NCBI GenBank assembly: GCA_007570785.1
Contig: ML664159.1
Location: forward strand, 2,561,610 to 2,625,609
Direction of reading: 5' to 3'
DNA from: Antilocapra americana
Taxonomy: Eukaryota > Chordata > Mammalia > Artiodactyla > Antilocapridae
Length of the DNA: 64,000 nucleotides
Within the stretch, counting starts at the first letter, position 1. Each line of letters starts with the position of its first letter. Of this stretch, positions 47,112 through 56,900 are shown one piece after another. Made by a program: the position numbers and the translations under genes. The notes under the pieces were generated by a model. It saw nothing but the letters and a program-made list of their open reading frames with translations. It had not been told where the DNA came from and made no database searches.

Positions 47112-47597
47112 TTTAAAAAAATGTATTCGTTTTGGGCTGCGCTGGATCTTTGTTGCTGCACACAGGCTTTGTCCAGTTGCAGTGAAAGGGGGCTACTCTT
47201 CGTTGTGTGCGGGCTTCTCACTACGGTGACATTTCTTGCTGTGGAGCAGCGGCACTCTAGCTGTGCGGGCTTCAGTATCTATGGCTTGCAGTCTCCTAGT
47301 TGCAGCTCACGGGCTCTAGGACTCAGTTTCAGTAGATGTGGCACATAGGCTTAGTTGCCCCCCTGCATGTGGGATCTTTCCAGACCAGTGATCTAATCTG
47401 TGTCCCCTGCATTGCTGCTGCTGCTAAGTTGCTTCAGTTGTGCCCAACTCTGTGCGACCCCATAGACGGCAGTCCACCAGGCTCCTCTGTCCCTGGGATT
47501 CTTCAGGCAAGAACACTGGAGTGGGTTGCCATTTCCTTTTCCATCCCCTGCATTGGCGGGCAGATTTTAAACCACTGGACCACTTGCGAAATCCCTC
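47112..47597 (-). mobile_element. CHR-type SINE, long form, interrupted by Bov-A
   Basis: TTTTGGGCTGCGCTGGATC at the left through ACCACTGGACCACTTGCGAAATCC at the right. The nested SINE occupies 47414-47543. Confidence 0.88.
47414..47543 (-). mobile_element. Bov-A monomer nested in CHR SINE, perfect TSD
   Basis: GCTGCTGCTGCTAAGTTGC to GCCATTTCCTTTTCCA. A perfect 11-bp duplication TCCCCTGCATT at 47403-47413 and 47544-47554 flanks it. Confidence 0.93.
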
Positions 47598-47732
47598 AGT
47601 ACAATCTTTAAAGCTTGGAAATTCTTGTCTTTTACTCAATAGTCTCTGAATTCTGTCCATAACATTCTCACCTAAAAGACCCTGCCTTGATGCCACATGA
47701 AATAGGCCTGCTGGGGGAGCATATTGTTGTCA

Positions 47733-47888
47733 CTGTCCAGGCTCCTCTCTCCATGGGATTTCCCATGGCAAGAGTACTGGAGTGGGTTGCCATTTCCTTC
47801 TCCAGGAGATCTTCCTTACCCAAGGATTGAACTCGTGTCTCCTGTATTGGCAGGCAGATTCTTTGCCATTGAGCCACCCAGGAAACCC
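47733..47888 (-). mobile_element. Bov-tA SINE, partial
   Basis: Antisense, lacking the BovB tail. From GTCCAGGCTCCTCTCTCC to GAGCCACCCAGGAAACCC. It is the last Bov-tA SINE before the TIPARP promoter. Confidence 0.9.
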
Positions 47889-47889
47889 A

Positions 47890-48350
47890 GGGTGCTAGGG
47901 GACATACTACCCTTAATCTTTTCTTTGCTGGTGTGTCACTCAGTTTGGTTTAGAACAGTTTAAGTAAGGCTTGGAACCGTAATATTTATTATTACCTGTT
48001 CTTATTTTTTAACAAGCTTGATAAGGTTATATTAATACTGACTTTTTCAGCCCATAATGACTCTAAGCTATGGAATTAAGTCACTTTAGATTTCAGATCA
48101 CAGGAGAGCAACTCTTGGGGAGCTGTATTCTTTTTCTACCAGCTGATGGGGATACAGTCATGATTAACTTTCCTTGATTTTGACCAGGGCCTACTTCTCC
48201 ATATATAGTGATTATATGAATAGTGCTTCTTCCTCTACCGCTAAAGAAATATTCAATAGATTGATTCACCATTCAGAATGTTTTACAATCCAGAAAATAT
48301 GGCAAGTTCGGGATGTACCACAAATATTTTAGAGGCGAGTACACGGTGCT
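47890..48350. other. intergenic, immediately upstream of the CpG island
   Basis: An AT-rich stretch with no named repeat or gene. A possible site for an upstream regulator or divergent transcript, without direct evidence. Confidence 0.35.
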
Positions 48351-48351
48351 A

Positions 48352-48465
48352 CGAAAGCTCCATGAGGACAGGGAAGGTGTCTGGGCTGATCAGGACTGTA
48401 GTCTAAGCCTCCACTTAGAGTACATGCAATCCGCACTTGAAAAATATTTGTTGAATGAAAACACA
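48352..48465 (+). mobile_element. L2 LINE tail
   Basis: AGCTCCATGAGGACAGGGAAGG and CTTGAAAAATATTTGTTGAATG, the end of an L2 3' UTR. Confidence 0.7.
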
Positions 48466-48903
48466 AGTCATTATGGGGGTTGTATCCTTTAAAACACACA
48501 TAAACGTTCTTATACCTCAACACCCCAAAACTAGGTTTCCCTTCTGCAATGCTGCTGCGAATGTTTCCCGTGAAACAGGAATGGCCGCAACCAGGTCCGG
48601 CAAGCGCTCGCCCCGGTGCGGTGCGGGCCCGCCCGTCCGGAACGGGGCGGGCGACCCCGTCTGGCAGCAGCAGCCATAGCAGCCGGTCACCTCCTCTCGG
48701 GGTCGGCGGCTTGAGCGGCAGGAGGCCTCTCTAGTGAGGAAGCAAATAAACAAAGCCAACCGCATAAAAACGGGTTGTTCCGTTCCACTTCCTCCCTCGG
48801 GTTTCCTCCGAACACAGTGACCCTGCATCTGTCCGCGGGCAGGTGGAGCTCGCCCCACCCACGCGGCGCGCACCTCCCCTCCTCGCAGCTGCTCGGCCCT
48901 AGA

Positions 48904-49022
48904 GCGTGTAGACGCGGACCCTCCAGGACACAGCGGGCGGCGAGAGGACACGCCTCCTCCAGGGAGCACGCGGCCCCGCACGCACACCGCTCGCGCGCCG
49001 CCTCGCCAGGGAGCGCGCACGC
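48904..49022. promoter_or_regulatory. TIPARP: cluster of AHR/ARNT core motifs
   Basis: The GCGTG core (either strand) occurs at 48904-48908, 48949-48953, 48967-48971, 48979-48983 and 49018-49022. Two of these, 48979 and 49018, also satisfy the extended T/G-N-GCGTG-A/C pattern on the minus strand. Further cores are at 48860-48864, 49024-49028, 50469-50473 (TGGCGTG), 50577-50581 and 50581-50585. TIPARP is known as an AHR target gene. Whether these copies bind is not shown, and GC-rich DNA will contain some by chance. Confidence 0.5.
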
Positions 49023-49148
49023 GCACGCGGGGCGGGCCGCCTTCCCGGCACCCACCGAGCTCCCAGTCCCCTCACCGCACCCCACCCCCCTGCAGCTCAG
49101 GCTCCGCCTCCGCGCCCGGGCTGCTGAGAGGAGGCGACCGGAAGCCAC

Positions 49149-49154
49149 TTTAAA
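49149..49154 (+). promoter_or_regulatory. TIPARP: TTTAAA TATA-like element of TIPARP
   Basis: The only AT-rich hexamer in a GC-rich context, with TTTAAAGCAGAGCTCG around it. It would place a transcription start near 49175-49190. The start itself is inferred, not seen. Confidence 0.4.
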
Positions 49155-49179
49155 GCAGAGCTCGAGGTGACAGGCGAGC

Positions 49180-49363
49180 GAGCTGGTTCGGGAGTGCAGC
49201 CGCGGCTTTCTGCGCTCCCCGCGGCAGAATGGCCCGAGCGCCGCTCGCCGCTCCTCCAGCCTGTGACCCCTAGACGCCGGAGCCCACCCTCCGCGCCCAC
49301 CCTGCGAACCGGCGTCGCCCGGCTCAGCTCCTGTGGTCCGTTCTCTCAGACAGCCGGTTTCAG
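49180..49363 (+). other. TIPARP: probable noncoding first exon of TIPARP
   Basis: The 3' boundary is a strong donor, TTTCAG followed by GTAAAG at 49364. The 5' boundary is an estimate from the TTTAAA element. The region has no ATG frame that leads into the TIPARP coding exon, so it would be 5' UTR. Other donors exist in the island (for example GAG followed by GTGAAT near 50272), and alternative first exons are possible. mRNA alignment would settle this. Confidence 0.5.
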
Positions 49364-50543
49364 GTAAAGGACTCGGTTCTGAGGGGCCGGTGAGGGACCC
49401 TTGCTGGGATGGTGGTCGCGGAAGGGGGTGCCGGCCTTGCTGCCTGCTTTCACAGATCTGGGGTGATTGGTGTTTAGACTACCGTTTTGTACGGAATTCA
49501 CTTGGATCCCGTCAGTATCAGGATGGCATTGATTTACACTTCTGGTCACTTCGGGTCTCTGGCAGGTGTATAAATTGGACTAAGACACTGGCTTTAGTCG
49601 AGGGCGCCGGCGGCTCCCCCGTTTCCACTGTGTAAGGGAGGCTCGGCGCGTCTATGCGGTCGCCCCTGCCGGGCAGACCCCTGGCGTTCTGAGGCGCACA
49701 AGGCGGGGGAGAGCACGGCTGCTGCGGGGAGCCTTACGGCTGCAGCCCAGAAGTTTGCAAGCTGTTTTCAGATTAACTTTAAAAGTCCTCGCCTTCCTCC
49801 CCGCCAGCCCGAGAAACGCCCTCTGCGTTTCCTCAGCTCTGCTCAGGTCGGTCCTCCGAGCCCCCGAGCCTCGCAGGACAATTTTCTCGGGAAGGTCGGT
49901 CGAGGAGAGAAAGAAATGAAGGCGCCGCGAGTGGCTTCTGGAAGGGGGAGGGCAGCTGGGGCGGGGGGTCGCTGGATCGGTCGCTGGGTGGGAGGTTGGC
50001 CCGGGAGTATAGGAGGAGGGGTGGGATCCTCGGGAACACCCGGAATCTGGACGCGAATCGGCTGCGCCGGGCAGAGTTCGTGCATCCCCGGGCGCCGAGC
50101 TGCGCAGACCGCCGCAGCCGGCAGGAGGCGTCCCTCGGACCCCCGGCCGGGATCCGAGCGTAGTTCTACGCCCAGACGACGTCCTGAGTTGGGAGCGGGG
50201 CGGTTTCCCCGACGGTGGTGGGGTGCACAGTGCCTGAGAACCGGGGCATCACCCGGGGGCATCGTGAGGTGAATGGTGAAGCTGTAGGTCGTTGGCAGAG
50301 GGACTGGAGGAAGTGTCCTTCCAATCTTTTTTTTTTTTTTCTGTTATGCAAACTAATTGAGGAACTAGGTTCTAGTGACTTCCCCACTCCAGCCACTCCT
50401 CCGGTTCTCTGCCTCTTTCTCGGTTTTATTTCTGAGTTTGACAGAGGGCAAAAATAGGAAAAGTTGTGGCGTGTGTGTGCCCTCGTATAAATGAACTGGG
50501 TTTCGTGTCTGTTTTGCCTTGATTGGGTGTGATAGGAGTAGTT

Positions 50544-50545
<2 letters not shown>

Positions 50546-50577
<32 letters not shown>
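50546..50577 (+). repeat. (TG)n microsatellite in TIPARP intron 1
   Basis: A pure TG run that ends in GCGTGCGTG. Confidence 0.95.
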
Positions 50578-50581
<4 letters not shown>

Positions 50582-50999
50582 CGTGGGGGAAGGCACAGGC
50601 CGGGTTGGTGTGGAGAGGGAATACCACAATCTGTGCCAATTGTGCCTTAAGGCAAGAGCACCAAATGATGAATAATAACGCCTGGCTTGGCTGCTTTCCA
50701 GTTGATTTATGTCTTATGTCAAGTCCCTCCTTCGTGAAGCTTACCCTAACAATGCCAGCTCACACTGAACTCTTTTTCTACCTTTTCTTTTGTACTTACC
50801 GTGTGCATTAACGCCTCGTTATATACTGTTTTTAATTTTTCTGAGTTTATATGCACTTTTTACACATGTAGACTTATAAGTCCCTCCAGTTAGATCTTTT
50901 GTTCTTTTTTCTGGGGACTCAGTTTTTTTCATTTTGTTGCTTTTCTTGACCCATAAAGGCTCACCGAACTCGCCATTTAATTGGTGCTTTTTCTTCAAT

Positions 51000-51130
51000 A
51001 ATTCAACTAGAAAATATTATGGAGCACCCACTGTGTGCATTGTGCTAGGCACAATGTACCCTGGATGCATACTTAGTGAAGTCATGAGCCCTTGCATCAA
51101 AGATTTCTTTCAGTCTATTGGATAAGGGAG
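51000..51130 (-). mobile_element. L2/MIR-type tail fossil
   Basis: GAGCACCCACTGTGTGCATTG followed by TGCTAGGCACAATGTACCC is the antisense of the common L2 terminal text. Confidence 0.55.
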
Positions 51131-52191
51131 AAGAGGATTAATTGCTCATCACCACCCCCTTTCCACCTGGCATAATGCTCAGTAAATATTTTCAGAATTA
51201 GTTAATGAATGCTAGATTGTGGAGGAGACACCATTCATCATTTTACAAAGTTTTCTTTGCTTTTTAAGTTCTAGTTTTTTTCAATGGGTCTGATTCTTCA
51301 AAGAAAGCACTTTTTAAGTCCCTGAGTAGTTCATTAGGAATCTGAAATTTGGTGTGTTTTGTTTTCTTGTGTTATTTTTCTGTGCCTTCGTTTGTCTTTT
51401 TTTAATTCACATATATAGCTTTTCTTAAGACAGGGAGGCCCCTTTCTGTATTAGGAAGTCGTGTTTGGTTTCTAAAACAGTGTGCAGTGGTTGTTGCTGA
51501 TATAGCTTCTGTTGCTAAATAAACCCTGGTATTCTTCCGCTAGTAGTGGTAATGTTTTGGGGATTGCAAAATATATTCCTTAACATCCTTGGGGAATGTC
51601 TGCATCTAGACGTGCTTCAACAGGTTTCGGGTTTTCTCCCATATAATATTTCGGTTTAGAACCTGCTTCCTGAGTATAGCCTCATACCGCAAATTCACTC
51701 ACAGTTAATTTGCAGTTTTTCCTGCACTTGACAACTTTTTTTTTTTTTTTTTACAGTTTTTGTCACCTCATGAGACAGGAGATACATAAACAACTGTGAA
51801 GAGAACCACAAAGCAATAGAGATGTGGTTTCCCCACTGTCATAGATGCACGTATTTCTGTCCCTCTCTGCACTCCATCCTAGACTTAAACTGTAAAAATT
51901 CATATCCCAGCAGAATTACAAATCATTATATATTAAGTCCACTAATAAATGCCAGGAGCCTAGTGGAAGATGTTATCTCTCTTTCATCTTTACCTGTTTG
52001 TGGGCTTTTGAATAACCTTGGCTCCTTTGGAGCCTTGATTCTCAACAAAATTAAAAAGTGACCTGTAAAGATGAAATATAGTATAGAAGAAAGGATTTCA
52101 GGAACTTAGAGACTAAAACAAAACATATTGATGACTGAAAAGGATTCCGTTGTTGTCAGCTTACAAATGATCTTCTTTCCTTTCCTGGTAG

Positions 52192-52230
52192 GATTTTTAG
52201 ACTGAGGAGCAGTTGGAGCTAATCCACATC
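52192..52230 (+). other. TIPARP: 5' UTR part of TIPARP exon 2
   Basis: Follows a pyrimidine-rich acceptor (TCTTCTTTCCTTTCCTGGTAG). An alternative AG at 52199-52200 would shift the exon start by nine bases. The frame of the start codon has a TAG stop at 52198-52200, so translation cannot begin upstream in this frame if the first acceptor is used. Confidence 0.7.
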
Positions 52231-53144
52231 ATGGAAGTGGAAACCACTGAACCTGAGCCAGACTGTGAAGTGCAGCCTCCTTCTCCTGATGAATTTCCTT
52301 GCCCAGTGAGACTCTCTGAGAAGATCACTCCATTGAAGACTTGTTTTAAGAAAAAAGATCAGAAGAGGTTGGGAACTGGAACCTTGAGGTCTTTGAGGCC
52401 AATATTAAACACTTTGTTAGAATCTGGCTCACTTGATGGGGTTTTTAGATCTAGAAACCAGAGTGCAGAAGAGAGCAGCTTACATGAACCTATGGTGAAG
52501 AAACCCTTGGAAATCAATACATCGTGTCCACCTACTGAAAACAGTATGTCTGTCCTGATTCCTGATGGGACAAATGTTGGGGGCCAGATACCAGAAGCCC
52601 ATCCTCCCACTGATGCTCCAGAGCAAGTGGTTCCAATCCAGGATCATAGCTTTCCACCAGAAACCATCAGTGGGACAGTGGCAGATTCTACAGCAGGGCA
52701 CTTCCAGACTGACCTTTTGCACCCAGTTTCAAGTGATGTTCCTGCTAGTCCTGACTGCATAGACAAAGTCATGGATTATGTTCCAGGGGTTTTCCAAGAC
52801 AACAGTTTTACAATCCAGTACATTTTGGACACCAGTGACAAGTTGAGTACTGAGCTCTTTCAGGACAAAAGTGAGGAGGCCTCCCTTGACCTTGTGTTTG
52901 AGCTGGTGAACCAGCTACAGTACCACACTCACCAAGAGAACGGAATTGAAATTTGCATGGACTTTTTGCAAGGCACTTGTATTTATGGCAGGGATTGTTT
53001 GAAGCACCACACGATCTTGCCATATCACTGGCAGATCAAGAGGACAACTACGCAAAAGTGGCAGAGTGTATCCAATGACTCCCAGGAGCACTTGGAAAGA
53101 TTTTACTGTAACCCAGAAAATGATAGAATGAGAATGAAGTATGG
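52231..53144 (+). CDS. TIPARP: TIPARP (PARP7), first coding exon: residues 1-304 and part of 305
   Basis: TCDD-inducible poly(ADP-ribose) polymerase (PARP7) is a mono-ADP-ribosyltransferase. In the established literature it is induced by the aryl hydrocarbon receptor (AHR), modifies AHR and other substrates, and dampens AHR and type I interferon signalling, acting largely in the nucleus. I recognise it from its N-terminus (KITPLKTCFKKKDQKRLGTG) and the CCCH zinc finger. The start ATG at 52231 has A at -3 and G at +4, and an in-frame stop lies nine codons earlier. Basic residues KKKDQKR (40-46) look like a nuclear-localisation cluster. Cys38 corresponds to the human Cys39 described as an auto-modification site. 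The middle (about 75-185) is acidic, Ser/Pro-rich and probably disordered. The zinc finger is C242, C250, C256 and H260 (or H259), spacing C-x7-C-x5-C-x3-H. The exon ends at TATGG followed by GTATGT, phase 2. The WWE and catalytic domains are encoded beyond the window, so the CDS is partial. Confidence 0.97.
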
Positions 53145-53880
53145 GTATGTATTCATAACTACTCTAAAGCTATTGTTAAATCCTAGAGAGAAGGTAAAGA
53201 GGCTAAAGACTTAGTAGGGTGGTTTCTTTCAGTAGTAACCTAACAGGTTTTATCCTTTTTTTCTACTTTTGTTCTTTTGGCTGTGTGCTATCCTGATTTT
53301 TCATGGCAGTTGAATGCAGGCTATTTATCTAACCAGACAATGAAGGTTTTATGATTTGAACAATTCAGATGTCACTCTGTGCAATATGTGTGTGACTGAG
53401 AAGTTGCATATACATTGAATATTGTGAATCAAATACTATGTTAATCACATAGGAGAGCTTGCTTTTGAAAGAAAATCTGTGGTGAATCTTATGAATGCTT
53501 AATTTATCTAATTTTAAAGTTTTGCATTATGAGAAGTTGCTATATTTTTAAAAGAAAGTAGTGGTAGTTGGAGATTTTCATGACCCTCTTTTCATTTTGA
53601 ATAGTTCAAAATATTTTTCTGTGAATGATTGAGACCCTCCCAAACTTCTGAATTATGCCCAAATATGTTGTTTCTTTTTTAGTTTCCTTAAAACTTTTTA
53701 CCATTAATTTTATTATTCTATTTATCTTACAGATAAATTGTTCCACAACTCAAGAGTATTTTTTTAAACCTGAAAGAGTCTTTTAACAGTGAGTGAAGGG
53801 AAAATCTATGCTAATGGACATATTTATTTGTTATTTACATAAAAGCAGTTATCCTCATGTTTTTGTAGGCAAGACCTATA

Positions 53881-53954
53881 TTGGGTTGACCAGGAAGTTC
53901 ATTTGGAAAAAAGATGGTTTAGAAAAACCCAAATGACCTTTCTGGCCAAATCAG
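53881..53954 (+). mobile_element. mariner-type miniature element in TIPARP intron 2
   Basis: About 74 bp, starting TTGGGTTGACCAGGAAGTTC and ending AAATGACCTTTCTGGCCAAA. The two ends are imperfect inverted repeats (about 19 of 26 positions match). It is flanked by TA at 53879-53880 and 53955-53956, the expected mariner target duplication. It matches the bovine MAR1/BTMAR type of ruminant mariner from memory. Confidence 0.85.
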
Positions 53955-56900
53955 TAAATAAATTGGTTCTTTTAGGGTGGATATCCAAGCATTATTGAAT
54001 GATGGGGAACTGAAATTTCCACATCTGCGTTCTTTAATGAATTTGGAAATAGAGAAATAATAGTTGCTACATATAAAGTTGCTAGTGCAAAAATGGTTGT
54101 ATAGTAAGCACTGATCTTTGTATTCCTAAGTTGTTTTTTCCTGTAGTATAAAGGGACTTAACAACAGGCTGACTGTCCTAACTCAAAAGTTCAGAAGAAC
54201 TTTGTGGAGAGTCAGTTTTGTTCACTGATAAAGTTATACGACCCAAGTATCTGGAGTCTGAAGGCAAATGGTGGTAGTGAACCGTTTCCATGTTGTCCAG
54301 TTCTATTAGTTTTGATGTTACCCTTCCGTATTCTAACAGTGCCAGAGCACTGTTGGCATCACAGTAACCTGGACTTTGTTTAACTTCTCTTGTTCCCATT
54401 TAGTATTAGGTAAGTGGTTTTCTTTGAATATTTCAGTACACAGGCCCCTCTGTCTTTTTAGCAAGTATCATGAGACTGGAATTTTGCATCTTGTGTTTCA
54501 GAAACTACCTGTGGAGCAAGATGAGAAGCAATATAAAGCCCAAGTTTAGAGGCGTTATTATGTAGAAGACCTCTTGGGATAAAAGTAAAGCTTATATCAA
54601 GAATGTAGTTTTCCTGATCATGAATGTATTCTCTTGATAATATAATGCACTCAAGATCCCGTCCTGATTAGGTAGCAGAATTCTTAGATCCTGTAATAAA
54701 ACGAGGTGCTTTCGACTTATTTTTTTAAGCCAGCATTGGAAGAGAAAAAAATGCTTTCCATTTTGCCTTAAAAATCTTTTTAATAAGGTATTGTCCAAAA
54801 TCTCTGTTGCCTATGAGCTAGCAATTCTAATTGGTATGTCAAGGGTAATTAATTTTATATACTCTCAAAGCCACTCTAATCCTTCCATCTCCAGATTGCA
54901 AAACTGTGCATAACAGTGGCCTCCCACTTCACTCTTATGAAGCAGATTTCCAGTCTGCTGAGTACTTGAGCATTTTGGTACATTAAGTTTCTGTCTGTTT
55001 GAATTGGTTGGGAAGAAACTAGCAGGATTATTGTCCAACACATTATGTTCTCCTACCATGAGCAAGACAAGACAGGTATTTTGATCCCAGAAAATCCAGG
55101 AACTCTTAGGACAGCAGCATATTGAGTATTTTATCCTTTGGTAAACTTTCTTTGCTGAAAAATAGACATAGAGGAAAGCCCATATGCATTCATTCATTGT
55201 TGGATCAGTTATAAAGTAGTTTCAGTGAGTGCTTGATTTCCAGCCCAGTTTTAAGGAAACTTTACTTGACACTTGAGAGGAAAAGTTTGAGAGAATTACC
55301 ATTACAGTTACTATTGCTGGCACTGTATTGTTACTGGTGGTAAGTGGTCCTGCCCTGATAAAAATAGCCAAAACTATTGTTAGTTACTAGTAAAGTGAAG
55401 TTCCCAGTGGACTACAGTAAGAACTGTTGTAAGATTATAGATAGCTAAGTGTCAAAAATTGGGTTTTTGGGAAGTTGACCTGTGGTCACTGCAACCTGGT
55501 TTTCCTTGTATTCCAAAGCGATGTTGTGTTTCCTGGCAACAAGATGCAGATAACGGCATGTTGAGCCTTGCTGAGAGATTCACAAACAAGCTGGAGCAGC
55601 CCAGGTTCACATGGTTACCACATTATTTGGCTAAAGCTATTAATCTCTGTGGTCAGGCCTGTAAAGCTGGTCTATCTGTGCAGATTGCACATAACCAGGA
55701 AGTGTGTGTTCAGCTGTGTATATGCCCAAGTAGAACCTGGCAGTCTTTGGATTCAGGAATAATGAATGGCAGTTGTTTATCCCACTTGTTTTCAGCAGTT
55801 TCTATGACTTGGTAAATCATTATTATATACTATACCCATAAGAGTTCATTGTGTGGAACTTGGAGAAAGTTCATAGCTCTGCGTCTCTAGCAGAGATAAG
55901 AGTTCATGGTTTCAAACTGTGTAGATGAAATTCTTTGGTTTTGGCCAATGGATTTAACATCTAACAACTTAAATGAGATGTGCAGTGTTCATTTTATTCT
56001 TAAGAGTGAATGGAAGGACAGTTGAGCTAGGTAAGTTCACAGGTACCTTCCAACTATTAGTCAAGATGCTTAGCTACTAAAAACACGTATGAAAAAGGGA
56101 TTTCAATAATAAAAGTGCTTACTTGGTTCATTATAATGAAATTATTTTAACTATTCTTTTCCAATTTTGCCTTCACTCCAAATTATATTATTCCACCTTG
56201 CTTTCTCACTACTTTTGTACATCTGCAGCATCAACTGAAAACTAGTTGCATGTATGAACTCGCCATATTTAGATGCTGAGGCTTCTTTTGCACACAGGAT
56301 GAGCTTTGGAGAATTTCCAAATCCAAGTACACAGTTAAGAAAACAACATCGAATGTTGTGTTTTCCATTAAGAAAACATAGTCTCAGTTTAGGCATTCAT
56401 CCTTAGTAGAAAATGATAACTAAACGGCAGGACTAAGCGGTTTTAAAAGGGTCTCACTAACTATACAGAATACCGTTGTGGGGGATGTGCAAATCTCCCT
56501 TTAGCAACTGAGATCGCCATTAGTTTTCACATTACATTCATTTTAAAGTGTACCAGAATAGTCTCCTAGCTATTATCACCCATAGAGAAGAGGCACTGTG
56601 CTGACCTTATTTTAGAGGTAACCTATAGGCGAAAATATGACCAGTGATTATTTCTAATTCTGGATTTCCCGAAAAGGGGAAGGATGAAGAAGAAGGTTGC
56701 AAACACTGACTCCATGGTTAATTTTTGTCAGAAGATAGTGTTCTTTTCTCCTCTTGAGAGTTACAACTTATTGATAGAAGTTTTGGGGCTTAAGCCTAGA
56801 GTGTTGTCATAGCTGTAGTTCATTAGTTTTGAGCGATTTTGATTGCTCATTGCTCTTAGAAGTTTGTTTCTGTTTTTTAAAAAACTGTCCAAGGGACAGT

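Larger units (their letters stand above)
48555..50280 (+). promoter_or_regulatory. TIPARP: CpG island over the TIPARP promoter and first exon
   Basis: The base composition changes abruptly from AT-rich intergenic DNA to GC-rich sequence packed with CpG near 48555. It stays so until about 50280, apart from a dip near 49440-49600. GC boxes GGGGCGGG are at 48644-48651 and 49029-49036. Large overlapping frames on both strands here are side effects of the GC content. The island sits 2-3.7 kb upstream of the first TIPARP coding exon on the same strand, which is the expected place for its promoter. The extent is estimated by eye. Confidence 0.9.
49364..52191 (+). other. TIPARP: TIPARP intron 1
   Basis: Runs from the donor at 49364 to the acceptor at 52190-52191. 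It holds the downstream part of the CpG island, a (TG)n array at 50546-50577, L2-like remnants near 51000-51230 and a T18 tract followed by ACAG at 51736-51757, which resembles a second acceptor. It contains no young SINE or BovB copy. Confidence 0.55.

Noticed and set aside
48517..49170. Long overlapping frames on both strands (up to 169 residues) as genes divergent from TIPARP
   Set aside because: They arise from CpG-island composition with few stop codons, show Arg/Ala/Gly-rich shadow sequences and have no domain. A divergent noncoding RNA cannot be excluded but is not shown.
49843..50639. Frames of 118-157 residues in the CpG island and TG array as genes
   Set aside because: They are composition and microsatellite artefacts (poly Thr-His and Cys-Val runs).
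55459..55815. 118-residue frame inside TIPARP intron 2 as an exon
   Set aside because: It does not begin with ATG, no match to TIPARP WWE or catalytic sequence, and no clear acceptor and donor pair bounds it.
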